64,000 nt of DNA from Rhizobiales bacterium Ga0077545 (lineage in GTDB: Bacteria > Pseudomonadota > Alphaproteobacteria > Rhizobiales > Methylopilaceae): positions 1 to 64,000 of the forward strand of contig LNEV01000007.1 of NCBI GenBank assembly GCA_001464335.1. The letters are read 5' to 3'. The position numbers and the translations under genes are program-made. Positions 33,635 to 43,075 of the stretch are shown here, piece by piece. The notes below the pieces were generated by a model. It did not search any database. It was not told the DNA's origin and worked only from the letters and a program-made list of their open reading frames with translations. How positions within the stretch are numbered: position 1 is the stretch's first letter; each line of letters opens with the position of its first letter.

Positions 33635-34966
33635 TCAGATCATCGGCAGCATCAGCGCGAAGATCACCGCGAGAAGAGCCACCGCCGGCGTGATATCCCT
33701 CCAGCGTCCGGCCAGAATTTTCACGACCACATAGGTGATGAAGCCGAGGCCGAGACCGACCGCGATGGAATAGGTCAGCGGCATGGTCACCACCGTCACC
33801 GCGACCGGCGCGGCCTCGGTCAGGTCGTCCCAATCCACCTCCGACAGCGAACGCGCCATCACGACCGCGACGAACAGCAGCGCCGCCGCCGTCGCATAGG
33901 GCGGAATGGAACCCGCGAGCGGCGCGAAGAACAGCGCCAGCAGGAAACAGCCCGCCGTAACGACAGAGGCAAGTCCGGTGCGCCCGCCGGCCGTCACGCC
34001 GGCGGCGCTTTCGATGTAGGATGTCGTGTTCGAGGTGCCGAGCAGAGCGCCCATTGTCGTGGCCGATGAATCGGCAATCAGCGCCTGGCGCAACCGCGGG
34101 AGGTTGCCGTCCTTGTCGAGCAGCTTCGCGCGGTAAGATACGCCGACCAGCGTCCCGGCCGTGTCGAAGAAATCGACGAAGAACATGGTCAGCGCGACGA
34201 TCCAGAACGTGGTTTCGGCCACGCGCGAGAAATCGAGCTGAAGCAGGGTCGGCGCGAGCGATGGCGGCACATCGACGATGCCGGCAATCGAGGCCACGCC
34301 AAGCGGAATGCCGAGCAAGGTCACGACCAGAATGCCGATGATGGTCGATCCCACCACTTTCAGCTGGTTCAGAGCCGCGATGATCGCGAAGCCCAGCAGC
34401 GCCAAGAGCGGTGCCGCCGCAAGCAGATTGCCGTGGGTGACGAGCGTCGCCGGATGATCGACGACAAGCCCTGCCCCCTGAAGCGCAATGATCGCGAGAA
34501 AGAAGCCGATGCCCGCCGAGGTCGCGAGCTTGAGTGAATTCGGAACGGAATTCACGAGCCAGGCGCGGATGGGAAGGATCGAGACGATCAGCGCCAGCAC
34601 GCCGGAGACAAGCACAGCCGCCAGCGCCTGCTGCCACGTAAAGCCCATCGTGCCCACGACGGCAAAGGCGAAGAAGGCGTTGAGGCCCATTCCGGGCGCC
34701 AGCGCAATCGGATAGTTCGCATAGAGCGCCATGACGAGCGTGGCGATCGCCGCCGCGAGACAGGTCGCGACGAACACCGCCTCCTTCGGCATGCCCGCAG
34801 CCGAAAGAATGCTCGGATTGACGAAGATGATATAGGCCATGGTGAGGAATGTGGTGACACCCGCCACCACCTCCGTCCTGACCGTGGTGCCGTTGGCGGA
34901 GAGATCGAAGAAGCGTTCGAGCACGCCTCCCCTCACCGCGCCTGTCGGCCTGGCTGCCTCTGACAT
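33635..34966 (-). CDS. NCS2 (AzgA-like) purine permease
   Basis: A 443-residue inner-membrane proton symporter, most likely for hypoxanthine, guanine or adenine. It has the AzgA-type features: FFDLSANGTTVRTEVVAGVTTFLTMAYIIFVNPSIL near the N-terminus, ALAPGMGLNAFFAF in helix 3, MFFVDFFDTAGTLVGVS and LGTSNTTSYIESAAGVTAGGRTGLAS. The length is that of the subfamily. I chose the ATG at 34966 (MSEAARPTG), with GGGGG 5 nt upstream. It has no purine genes beside it. Confidence 0.9.
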   Translation of the reverse strand: MSEAARPTGAVRGGVLERFFDLSANGTTVRTEVVAGVTTFLTMAYIIFVNPSILSAAGMPKEAVFVATCLAAAIATLVMALYANYPIALAPGMGLNAFFAFAVVGTMGFTWQQALAAVLVSGVLALIVSILPIRAWLVNSVPNSLKLATSAGIGFFLAIIALQGAGLVVDHPATLVTHGNLLAAAPLLALLGFAIIAALNQLKVVGSTIIGILVVTLLGIPLGVASIAGIVDVPPSLAPTLLQLDFSRVAETTFWIVALTMFFVDFFDTAGTLVGVSYRAKLLDKDGNLPRLRQALIADSSATTMGALLGTSNTTSYIESAAGVTAGGRTGLASVVTAGCFLLALFFAPLAGSIPPYATAAALLFVAVVMARSLSEVDWDDLTEAAPVAVTVVTMPLTYSIAVGLGLGFITYVVVKILAGRWRDITPAVALLAVIFALMLPMI

Positions 34967-35055
34967 GGATCCCCCGTTCACGGCCCCCAAGGCCGTGGCG
35001 CAATCGAAGACGCCTGCACAGAGTCCGTCAATCGCGAAAAACGTCGGATGCAGCG

Positions 35056-36696
35056 TCAGGAGACGCCGTAGCGCGCTTCCGCAAGATCGATCTCGCGCAC
35101 AAGGCGGCGGCCGTCCTGATCGTCGAGTTCGCGGTGGCGCATCAGGCGGAAGATCTCCGTCCGCTCGGCCTGCAGCCCAGCCAGGCGCAATTCGCGCTCC
35201 ATCGCGCTATCGCGCCGAAACGCGTCGGCGGTCTCTCCGGGCTCGTTCAGGGCCGAAATGCGGATGCGGTAGATATCCATGATGCGCGTGGCGACATCGG
35301 ACGACAGGGCCTCGCTGTCGGCATCTTTCGCCAGCCTGTTCTGGGCCGCGCCGATGGCAAGGATGGCCGCCTCCGCCGCGCGGACACGCGCTCTGTCCAG
35401 ACGCTCCAGAACCTGCGGCTCATCGGGCAGCGACACGCCCTTCAGAAGAAACGGCAGGAACAGGCTGGCCAGAACAAGCGAGGTGATGATGACGCCTGCG
35501 GCGAGGAAAATCGCGAGATCGCGGGCCGGAAACATCGTGCCGTCGTTCATCACGAAGGGCAGCGTCAGGATGCCTGCAAGCGTGATCGCCCCGCGCACGC
35601 CCGCCAATGACACCACCGCGACCGCCCGCCATCCGGGATTGACGATCTTCGAACCTTTGCGCGCTTCGCGGAACAGCGTGAACCTCAGCGAGATCCACAC
35701 CCAAACAAAGCGCAGCACCCCCAGCCCGACGACGATGGCAAGCACATAGACGAGAAGCCATGCCGGATCGTGGTTGCCGCTTTCGCGCACCGCGTCTCCG
35801 GCCCGCAGGAAAAGGCCGGGAAGCTGCTCGCCCAGCAGAACGAAGATGACGCCGTTCGCGCCAAGCTGCACCGTGTCCCACACCGCGCTGCGCCGCACCC
35901 GCGTCACGGCCAGCGCGTTGCCGGTGCTTTCCGAAAAGCTCATCGTGATGCCCGCCGCCACCGCCGCCAGAATGCCCGAACAATGCGCGTGCTCGGCCGC
36001 GAGATAAGCGCCGAACGGGATCAGAAGACTGATCAGGATCTGCGCGCCGGTGTCTTCGCCCCAACGCACCGTGATCGCATCCTTCAGGCGCACGACGCTC
36101 CACGTCACCCCGATGCCGATGGCGATGCCGCCGATGGCAAGCCATAAAAACGTGCCGAATGCATCGACGACGGAAAAGCTTCCGCTGAGCGCCGCCGCGA
36201 CCGCAAAGCGCATGCACACGAGCCCCGACGCATCGTTCAGCAGGCTCTCGCCTTCCAGTATGTGCATCATGCGCTTGGGCATCGGAACCCGCTTGGCAAG
36301 CGCGGACACGGCAATCGGATCGGTCGGAGACAGGATCGCCGCGAGCGCGAAGGCGACGGGCAAGGGCATTGCCGGGATCATCCAGTGGATGAAGAAGCCC
36401 ATGCCGATGACCGTGAAAAGAACAAGCCCCAGAGCAAGTTCGAGGATTGTGCCGATGTCGCGGAAGAAGCCGTGCTTGGGAATCCGCCAGCCGTCCAGAA
36501 ACAGAAGCGGCGGCAGAAACAGCAGGAAGAAGATGTCGGGCTGCAGCACCACATGCAGCTCGGCCATGGAGCCGATCAGCGCCCCGGTCGCGATCTGCAC
36601 CAGCGGCAGCGGCGCGGGAAACGGCATCATGCGCGTCACCGCTCCGCTGACGACAACCGCCAGCAGAAGAACAAGCGCGATGGTGATGGTTTCCAT
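35056..36696 (-). CDS. Na+/H+ antiporter (CPA1 family)
   Basis: A 546-residue antiporter of the NhaP/YjcE kind with about 12 helices and a cytoplasmic tail of about 150 residues. It shows the family segments FLPPLLFLDGW, ILSPTDPIAVSAL, GESLLNDASGLVCMRFAVA (with the ion-binding ND pair), LIPFGAYLAAEHAHCSGILAAVAAGI and VVSLAGVRGAITLA. It expels Na+ in exchange for protons and regulates pH. The ATG at 36696 starts directly at the first helix. The frame is open far upstream without homology; that part is antisense to the next gene region and not coding. Confidence 0.9.
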   Translation of the reverse strand: METITIALVLLLAVVVSGAVTRMMPFPAPLPLVQIATGALIGSMAELHVVLQPDIFFLLFLPPLLFLDGWRIPKHGFFRDIGTILELALGLVLFTVIGMGFFIHWMIPAMPLPVAFALAAILSPTDPIAVSALAKRVPMPKRMMHILEGESLLNDASGLVCMRFAVAAALSGSFSVVDAFGTFLWLAIGGIAIGIGVTWSVVRLKDAITVRWGEDTGAQILISLLIPFGAYLAAEHAHCSGILAAVAAGITMSFSESTGNALAVTRVRRSAVWDTVQLGANGVIFVLLGEQLPGLFLRAGDAVRESGNHDPAWLLVYVLAIVVGLGVLRFVWVWISLRFTLFREARKGSKIVNPGWRAVAVVSLAGVRGAITLAGILTLPFVMNDGTMFPARDLAIFLAAGVIITSLVLASLFLPFLLKGVSLPDEPQVLERLDRARVRAAEAAILAIGAAQNRLAKDADSEALSSDVATRIMDIYRIRISALNEPGETADAFRRDSAMERELRLAGLQAERTEIFRLMRHRELDDQDGRRLVREIDLAEARYGVS

Positions 36697-36719
36697 TATC
36701 CCCGGCCGGCCCGGCAGCG

Positions 36720-39647
36720 TCAGGTTCGAAGCGCCGCGCCGATCACGCGGCGGGCGCTTGCAACCGCCGAATTCTCCGGAGCGATGCCAAGCAGACGCTC
36801 GGCCTGTTCGGCGGCCATCGGCTCGCCGAACGCGGCGCCCTGCGCGTACTGACAGCCGATATGATAGAGCTCGACCGCATCCGAATCCGTCTCCGCGCCT
36901 TCGGCAATGACATCGAGACCAAGCTCGCGGCCAAGCTGGATCATCGAGCGCAGAATGGCGACGCGGTGGACCTTCGACTGCTGGCGCAGGAAGCTGCGGT
37001 CCATCTTCACGGTGTCGAACGAGAACCGCTCGAGATAGGCAAGGCTTGCATGGCTCGTGCCGAAATCGTCGAGCGCAAGGCCAAGGCCGAGTTCGCGCAG
37101 CTTCTCCAGAATATGCGCCGCGCGCTCGGGGCTCTGGACGACGAGATTTTCCGTCAGTTCCAGTTTCAGCGAGCCACGCACGAGAATGGTGCGCGCCAGA
37201 ACCGTTTTCAGATCCTGGATGAGATCCTGCCGGTCGAACTGCTTTGCCGGCAGGTTGACGGTCACGAACAGAGCCGGGTCGAGCGGCACGCGGCGCTGCC
37301 ACGCCGCCAGTTGGCGCGAGGCGCGGTCGATAGCGAACAGGCTGAAATCGACGATGAGGCCGGTTTCTTCCGCGATGGAGAGAAATTCGGCGGGCGGACG
37401 TTTCGCATAGCGCGGATGATCCCAGCGCAGCATGGCCTGGAAGCCGACGATGGAACGGTCTTCGAGACGCACGATCGGCTGGTAGAGAACGCGCAATTCC
37501 TCGCGCTCCAGCGCGCGGCGTAGCTCGCCCTCGACGAGAAGCCGGTCGGTCTTGGCCGTACGCATGGTCGGGCGGAACACTTCGATATGGTTGCCCCCGC
37601 CCGCGCGCTTGGCGTGGAACATCGCGACTTCGGCATTGCGGAGCATGTCCTCGCACGAGACCGCGGTGCGCGGCTCCATCACGGCAAGGCCGATCGAGGC
37701 GGTCAGGACGAGCTCGCGGCCCGAACTCGCCACCGGAGCGGAGATCGCCTTGCGGACCGTATCGGCGAACTGCGTGATGCGCGAGCCCTCACGTTCGGAC
37801 AGCAGAAGAAGACCGAACTGGTCGCCGCCAAGCCGCGCCAGCATGTCCTGGCTTTTCAGATGCCGCCCGACGCGGCGCACGATGGTCAGAAGCAGCGTGT
37901 CGGCGGCGGTCAGGCCCACCGTATCGTTGACCTTCTTGAAACCGTCGATATTGACGACGAGGACGGTCGGCCGGATGCGGTCGTCGGCCGCCGCAAACGC
38001 CAATGCCGCCTCGACGCGGTCGAGGAAAAGCTGGCGGTTCGGCAGGCCGGTGAGGTTGTCGTAGACCGCGTTGTGCAGAAGCCGCTCCTCGGCGGTCTTG
38101 GCGTCGGTGATGTCGATCAGCGTACCGACGCATCGGGTCACTTCGCCATGAGCTGCGACCACGGGGCGGATGCGCAGCAACATCCAATGGTAATGACCGT
38201 CCTGCGCCCGGAAGCGGAATTGCTCGGACACCTTGCCCCGGCGCTCCGCCACGATCATGTCGAGCGCGGCGCGGAAACGGTCGCGATCTCCAGGATGAAG
38301 CACATCGAGCCAGCTCGCCGCCGGGCCGTGCAGATCGCCCTTCTGAAGTCCGAGCAGATGCTCGAATTCTGGCGTGACGTGAACGCGATCGGCCGCGACA
38401 TCCCAGTCCCAGACGAGATCGCCCGAGCCGGTGATGGCCAATGCCCGGCGCTCGAGATCGGAGCCGAGACCGTGCGCGAGCCCAGCGCCTGCGAACGCGT
38501 GCTGCATCACGGTGAAGCCGAGCAGCAGCACGATCAGCACGAGACCCCCGACAAGCGCCGGAGCAACGACGTCGTTGTCGATGATTCCGGCAACCGTCAG
38601 GCCCGCGGCCGCAACCCAGGCGACGAGCAGGAACCAGGACGGGATCAGCATCACCGCGCGGTCGAAATTGTGCAGCGCCAGCCACACGACGACACCGAAG
38701 CCCATGATGGAGACGAAGCCGAGCGATATGCGTGCAATGCCCGCCGCGACCGGCGCGTCCACGATGGCGATCCCGACCAGCGCCATCATGCCGAGCAGCC
38801 ACACCGCGCTGATATGGCCGAAACGCACATGCCAGCGGCTGAGATTGAGATAGGCGACAAGGAAGACGATGAGCGTCGCCGCCAGCATGGCCTCGGCGCC
38901 GGCGCGGTAGAGGTGATCCTGGCCGGGTCCGAGATTGAAGATCTTGTGCCAGAAGCCGAAATCGATGGCGAGCCAGACCAGCACTGCCCAAGCGAGAGCG
39001 CCGGCGGCCGGGAACATGGCCGATCCCTTCACCACGAAGACGATGGTGAGAATGAGCGCGAGCAGCCCGGCAATGCCGAGCACGATGCCCTTGTAGAGGG
39101 TCAGATTGTTGACGTTGTCCTTGTAGGCGTCCGGCTCCCACAGATGCAGTTGCGGCAGCTTGTCGGAGGCCAGCTCGACGACGAAGGTGACGGTGGCTCC
39201 GGGATCGAGCGTGATGTTGAAAATGTCCGTATCGCCGGAATTCTCGCGTTCGGGCCGGAAGCCCTGGCTCGCCGTCACATCCGCAAGACGGCGCGATCCG
39301 AGATCGGGCCAGATCACGCCGGAGCCGACAAGACGGTAATGCGGCGCGACCAGCAGGCGGTCGATCTGTTCGTCGGACGTGTTGGTCAGTGCGAACAGCG
39401 CCCAATTGGTCGGACCCGGCTCCTGCGCGACGACCTCGATGCGGCGCACGATGCCCTCGGCCGACGGAGCCGTCGTTACCTGAACGCGATCTCCCTCCGA
39501 GGTGAAGCGCTCGATGATGCGGGTCAGATCGATCGCGGGGCGGTCGAGCGGAACGATGATCGGCTCAAGCGCAAAGGCCCGGCCGCCGGCCACAAGTGCC
39601 AACACCAGAACCAAAAGGGCGCAAACCCTGGCCCGTACGCGATCCAA
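36720..39647 (-). CDS. Membrane PAS-GGDEF-EAL protein with altered active sites
   Basis: A 975-residue c-di-GMP family protein. Order: signal peptide (to about 27), periplasmic beta domain (about 28-175), about seven membrane helices (about 180-390, 7TM-DISM-like), PAS (about 400-520), GGDEF (about 530-690) and EAL (about 705-960). The GGDEF signature reads GGDQF and the EAL signature reads QAM (GFQAMLRW), although DDFGTS, KMDRSF and AEGAET are kept. The loss of the EAL glutamate makes phosphodiesterase activity unlikely, so it may be a c-di-GMP receptor. The start is TTG with a strong GGGGGAG 6 nt before it. Confidence 0.85.
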   Translation of the reverse strand: MDRVRARVCALLVLVLALVAGGRAFALEPIIVPLDRPAIDLTRIIERFTSEGDRVQVTTAPSAEGIVRRIEVVAQEPGPTNWALFALTNTSDEQIDRLLVAPHYRLVGSGVIWPDLGSRRLADVTASQGFRPERENSGDTDIFNITLDPGATVTFVVELASDKLPQLHLWEPDAYKDNVNNLTLYKGIVLGIAGLLALILTIVFVVKGSAMFPAAGALAWAVLVWLAIDFGFWHKIFNLGPGQDHLYRAGAEAMLAATLIVFLVAYLNLSRWHVRFGHISAVWLLGMMALVGIAIVDAPVAAGIARISLGFVSIMGFGVVVWLALHNFDRAVMLIPSWFLLVAWVAAAGLTVAGIIDNDVVAPALVGGLVLIVLLLGFTVMQHAFAGAGLAHGLGSDLERRALAITGSGDLVWDWDVAADRVHVTPEFEHLLGLQKGDLHGPAASWLDVLHPGDRDRFRAALDMIVAERRGKVSEQFRFRAQDGHYHWMLLRIRPVVAAHGEVTRCVGTLIDITDAKTAEERLLHNAVYDNLTGLPNRQLFLDRVEAALAFAAADDRIRPTVLVVNIDGFKKVNDTVGLTAADTLLLTIVRRVGRHLKSQDMLARLGGDQFGLLLLSEREGSRITQFADTVRKAISAPVASSGRELVLTASIGLAVMEPRTAVSCEDMLRNAEVAMFHAKRAGGGNHIEVFRPTMRTAKTDRLLVEGELRRALEREELRVLYQPIVRLEDRSIVGFQAMLRWDHPRYAKRPPAEFLSIAEETGLIVDFSLFAIDRASRQLAAWQRRVPLDPALFVTVNLPAKQFDRQDLIQDLKTVLARTILVRGSLKLELTENLVVQSPERAAHILEKLRELGLGLALDDFGTSHASLAYLERFSFDTVKMDRSFLRQQSKVHRVAILRSMIQLGRELGLDVIAEGAETDSDAVELYHIGCQYAQGAAFGEPMAAEQAERLLGIAPENSAVASARRVIGAALRT

Positions 39648-39724
39648 CCTGTTCTCCCCCTTGGCCGTTTCCGGCCGTCAGCCCTGTCGTCGGCCTTTGG
39701 CCGGTCTCCCGGCAGGTTCAGCCA

Positions 39725-40315
39725 TTATCGGCCGTTCGCATCGCCCCTGAGAAGGGCGAAAAGAAGGTGATCCTGCCAGACGCCGTCGATGCACAGATAT
39801 TCGCGGGCATAACCTTCCTTGGTGAAGCCGACTTTTTCGAGAAGGCGCACCGACGCGGCATTGTGTGGAAGGCAGGCCGCTTCCAGCCGCCGCAGCCGCA
39901 TGGCCCCGAATGCGTGGGGAACGAGCGCGCGCACACCGGCGGTCATATGGCCCTTTCCGGCATGGGCCTCGCCCATCCAGTAGCCCATGGTTCCGGTCTG
40001 GGCGACGCTGCGCCGGATGTTCGAGATCGTCACGCCGCCCAGCAGTTCTCCCGAGGCGTTGGCGAACAGAAAGAAACTGTATGCGGTGTCGAGCCGCCGC
40101 TCTTCGGCGTAGCGGCGCAGGCGGCGGCGAAAGGCGGCGCGCGTCAGGTCGTCCTGAGGCCAGACAGGCTCCCAGGGCTTCAGAAAGGCACGCGAACGGC
40201 TGCGCAGATCCGCCCATTCCTCGAAATCGGCGGCGACGGGAGCCCGCAGCCACACCCCGTCTCCTCTCAGCGCCGGAAGGTGGTCATCGCCGGAGAAGGC
40301 GCGCAGAAACGTCAT
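39725..40315 (-). CDS. GNAT N-acetyltransferase (RimJ/RimL type)
   Basis: A 196-residue acetyltransferase. It has the RimJ-like N-terminus (GDGVWLRAPVAADFEEWADLRSRSRAFLKPWEP), the acetyl-CoA loop (GYWMGEAHAGKGHMTAGVRALVPHAF) and the C-terminal LRRLEAACLPHNAASVRLLEKVGFTKEGYAREYLCIDGVWQDHLLFALL. RimJ-type enzymes acetylate protein N-termini, originally of ribosomal protein S5. The start lies 1 nt after the stop of the M16 gene, so it is part of thrC-M16-GNAT. Confidence 0.9.
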   Translation of the reverse strand: MTFLRAFSGDDHLPALRGDGVWLRAPVAADFEEWADLRSRSRAFLKPWEPVWPQDDLTRAAFRRRLRRYAEERRLDTAYSFFLFANASGELLGGVTISNIRRSVAQTGTMGYWMGEAHAGKGHMTAGVRALVPHAFGAMRLRRLEAACLPHNAASVRLLEKVGFTKEGYAREYLCIDGVWQDHLLFALLRGDANGR

Positions 40316-40316
40316 G

Positions 40317-41591
40317 TCAGGCCGCCGCGGAGGGTGCGCCAAGCCGCTCGCAGATGCGCGCGAACGGAGGAAGCCCCGAGACCGGACCGATGGCGGCCAG
40401 CGACGGCGTCGCGGAAAGGGCGGCAAGCCCGACCCGCTTCACGTCCTCGAGCGTGACGGCTTCGAGCCGCTCCAGAATCTCCTCGGCGCCGACCGGACGG
40501 CCGAGCGTCAGAAGCTGGCGCGTCAGGCGTTCGGTGCGCGAAGGCGGCGATTCCTGCGCCAGTTCGAGCGACATGCGCATCTGCGCCTTGGCCCGCGCGA
40601 CTTCCCGTTCGGTTGCCGACACCGTCGTTCCGGCAATCTCGTCGAGCATGACCGGCATCAGTTCTTCGAGGTCGTCCTCGCCCGTCCCCGCATAAATGCC
40701 GAACAGGCCGGTGTCCGCGAACGCCCAGTGGAAGCTCAGGATCGAATAGACGAGCCCCCGCTTTTCACGGATTTCCTGAAACAGGCGCGAGGACATGCCG
40801 CCGCCCAGAATGTTCGAAAACACCTGGAGCGCGAGCGTGTCCGTGTCGCCGAGCGCACGGCCCGGAAACGCCAGGACAAGATGGGCCTGTTCGAGGTCGC
40901 GGTGCGTGCGCACCTCCCCGCCCTTCCAGATCGCCGGGGAAATGCCGGGCCCGGCCGCGGCGGCAACACCGCCAAGATGGTCTTCGGCGAGCTTCACGAC
41001 TTCGCGGTGATCGACGGCACCGGCCGCAACGAGCACACCCCGTTCACCCTTGTAATGACGGCCGAGGAAATCGGAGATCGCGTTCCGGTCGAGCGCCGTC
41101 ACCGATTGCGGCGTGCCGAGAATCGGGCGGCCGATCGACTGGCCTGCAAAGGCCGTGGCGTGTGCGATGTCGTAGACGATATCGTCCGGCGTGTCCTCCG
41201 TCGCCCCGATCTCCGACAGGATGACGCCCTTCTCGCGCGCGAGTTCCTCCTCGGTCAGCAAAGGGTCGGTCAGGATGTCGGAGAGGATGTCCACGGCGAG
41301 CGGCACATGCTCGGCAAGCACGCGCGCATCGTAACTCGTCTGTTCGATGCCCGTTGCCGCGTTGAGATCGCCGCCGACCTGTTCAATCTCCTCGGCGATT
41401 TGGAGCGCCGTGCGGCGGCTCGTTCCCTTGAACGCCATATGCTCCAGAAGATGTGCAAGACCATGCTCGTTCGGCGTCTCGCTGCGCGAGCCCGCGCCGA
41501 ACGCGATCGAAAGCGCGGCCGTCCCGATGCCCGGCATGTGGTCGGTCGCGACCGTCAGCCCGTTGGCCAGCTTTGTAACTTCGACGCTCAC
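40317..41591 (-). CDS. M16 family zinc peptidase
   Basis: A 424-residue processing-peptidase-like protein. The inverted zinc motif HLLEH is at residues 47-51, with the third ligand in the EEELAREKGVILSEI segment (about 110-127), and GLVYSILSFHWAFADTGLFGIYAGT marks the second domain. The length equals that of the mitochondrial processing peptidase beta-like bacterial members. The GTG start overlaps the thrC TGA (GTGA), a gene pair found in many alphaproteobacteria. The substrate is unknown. Confidence 0.92.
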   Translation of the reverse strand: MSVEVTKLANGLTVATDHMPGIGTAALSIAFGAGSRSETPNEHGLAHLLEHMAFKGTSRRTALQIAEEIEQVGGDLNAATGIEQTSYDARVLAEHVPLAVDILSDILTDPLLTEEELAREKGVILSEIGATEDTPDDIVYDIAHATAFAGQSIGRPILGTPQSVTALDRNAISDFLGRHYKGERGVLVAAGAVDHREVVKLAEDHLGGVAAAAGPGISPAIWKGGEVRTHRDLEQAHLVLAFPGRALGDTDTLALQVFSNILGGGMSSRLFQEIREKRGLVYSILSFHWAFADTGLFGIYAGTGEDDLEELMPVMLDEIAGTTVSATEREVARAKAQMRMSLELAQESPPSRTERLTRQLLTLGRPVGAEEILERLEAVTLEDVKRVGLAALSATPSLAAIGPVSGLPPFARICERLGAPSAAA

Positions 41592-43003
41592 GCGACCTCC
41601 TGCGCCGCGCGCGTATGGGCAGAGACGAATTCTTCTATCTTCTCAAGATCGTTCGGCAGAACCGTGAAGCGCTCCTTGCGCTCCATGGTGCCCGCGAGAT
41701 GCTCGGGCAGGCCCGCCTCGACGCCGGTTGCCGCCTTCACCGCATCGGGGAATTTCGCCGGGTGCGCGGTGCCGAGAACCACTTTCGGCACGGACGGATC
41801 GCCGCCCATCGCCTCGCCGACCGCGTAGGCCACAGCCGTATGCGGATCAAGGACATAGCCGGTGTCCTTACGAAGTTTCTTCATCATCGCCACCGTTTCC
41901 TCCTCGGAGGCGCGGCCCGCGTCGAACTCGGCACGGATCGCTGCCAGCGGAACCGGAGCGACGGTGAAGGAGCCCGATTGCGAAAGCGAGGACATGTGCC
42001 GGCGCACCGCGTCCGGATCGCAGCCTTCGGCCTCGAAAAGAAGGCGCTCGAAATTGGACGAAACCTGAATGTCCATGCTCGGAGAGAAGGTCGGCGCAAC
42101 GCCGCGCACCTCATAGCGTCCGCTCTCGATGGTGCGGGCGAGAATGTCGTTCTGGTTGGTCGCAACGATCAGGCGCTCGACGGGAAGGCCCATTTTCTTC
42201 GCCACCCATCCGGCAAAGACATCGCCGAAATTGCCGGTCGGCACGACGAAGCTGACGGGCCGGTGCGGCGCGCCGAGCGCGACTGCGGAGGTGAAGTAAT
42301 AGACCACCTGCGCGACGATGCGCGCCCAGTTGATCGAGTTGACGGCGGCCAGACGAGTCCTGTCGCGGAAATCGTGGTGATTGAACATCGCCTTCACCAG
42401 CGCCTGGCAATCGTCGAAATTGCCCTCGACCGCGACCGCATGCACGTTCGGCGCATCGACCGTCGTCATCTGGCGGCGCTGCACGTCCGAGACGCGGCCG
42501 TTCGGAAACAGCACGACGACATCAACGCGTGAACAGGCGCGGAACGCCTCGACGGCCGCCCCACCCGTATCGCCGGACGTCGCCACAACGATCGTCGCAC
42601 GCTCGCCGCGCTGCGCCAGTGCGCGGTCCATCAAGCGCGCCAGAAGCTGCATGGCGACGTCCTTGAAGGCGATCGTCGGCCCATGGAAAAGTTCCAGGAC
42701 GAACGTGTTCGGGCCGGTCTGGACCAGAGGCGCGACGGCCGGATGCCGGAAGGTCGCATAGGCGTCCGCGATCATGTCGCGCAGCTCCCCGCCCCCGAAC
42801 GCCGACCCGACGAAAGGCAGGATCACCGCTTCCGCCACCTCTGCATAGCTGCGTCCGGCAAAGCTCGTGATCGCCTCCGTGCTGGCTACGGGCCAGGTCG
42901 CAGGCACATAGAGGCCGCCGTCGCGGGCAAGACCGGTCAGCAAGACATCGGCAAAGCCGAGCGGCGGAGCATCGCCCCGGGTCGAGACGTAAGACAGACT
43001 CAT
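41588..43003 (-). CDS. thrC: Threonine synthase
   Basis: A 471-residue PLP enzyme converting O-phosphohomoserine to threonine. It starts with MSLSYVSTRGDAPPLGFADVLLTGLARDGGLYVP, the typical long bacterial form. The PLP lysine is in HGPTIAFKDVAMQ (K114). TSGDTGGAAVEAF and VPTGNFGDVFAGW bind phosphate and substrate. First gene of thrC-M16-GNAT, 72 bp after SURF1. Confidence 0.96.
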   Translation of the reverse strand: MSLSYVSTRGDAPPLGFADVLLTGLARDGGLYVPATWPVASTEAITSFAGRSYAEVAEAVILPFVGSAFGGGELRDMIADAYATFRHPAVAPLVQTGPNTFVLELFHGPTIAFKDVAMQLLARLMDRALAQRGERATIVVATSGDTGGAAVEAFRACSRVDVVVLFPNGRVSDVQRRQMTTVDAPNVHAVAVEGNFDDCQALVKAMFNHHDFRDRTRLAAVNSINWARIVAQVVYYFTSAVALGAPHRPVSFVVPTGNFGDVFAGWVAKKMGLPVERLIVATNQNDILARTIESGRYEVRGVAPTFSPSMDIQVSSNFERLLFEAEGCDPDAVRRHMSSLSQSGSFTVAPVPLAAIRAEFDAGRASEEETVAMMKKLRKDTGYVLDPHTAVAYAVGEAMGGDPSVPKVVLGTAHPAKFPDAVKAATGVEAGLPEHLAGTMERKERFTVLPNDLEKIEEFVSAHTRAAQEVA

Positions 43004-43075
43004 GGCATTCCTTGAAAAGAGGGTCGCAAATTAGGCTTCGCCCCCCTTTGAGGCAACCCTGAGACCTCTGGTCCC

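Noticed and set aside
36697..37656. Long upstream extension of the antiporter frame
   Set aside because: It lies antisense to the EAL domain gene and consists of Arg-rich sequence; the first membrane helix begins directly at the ATG at 36696.
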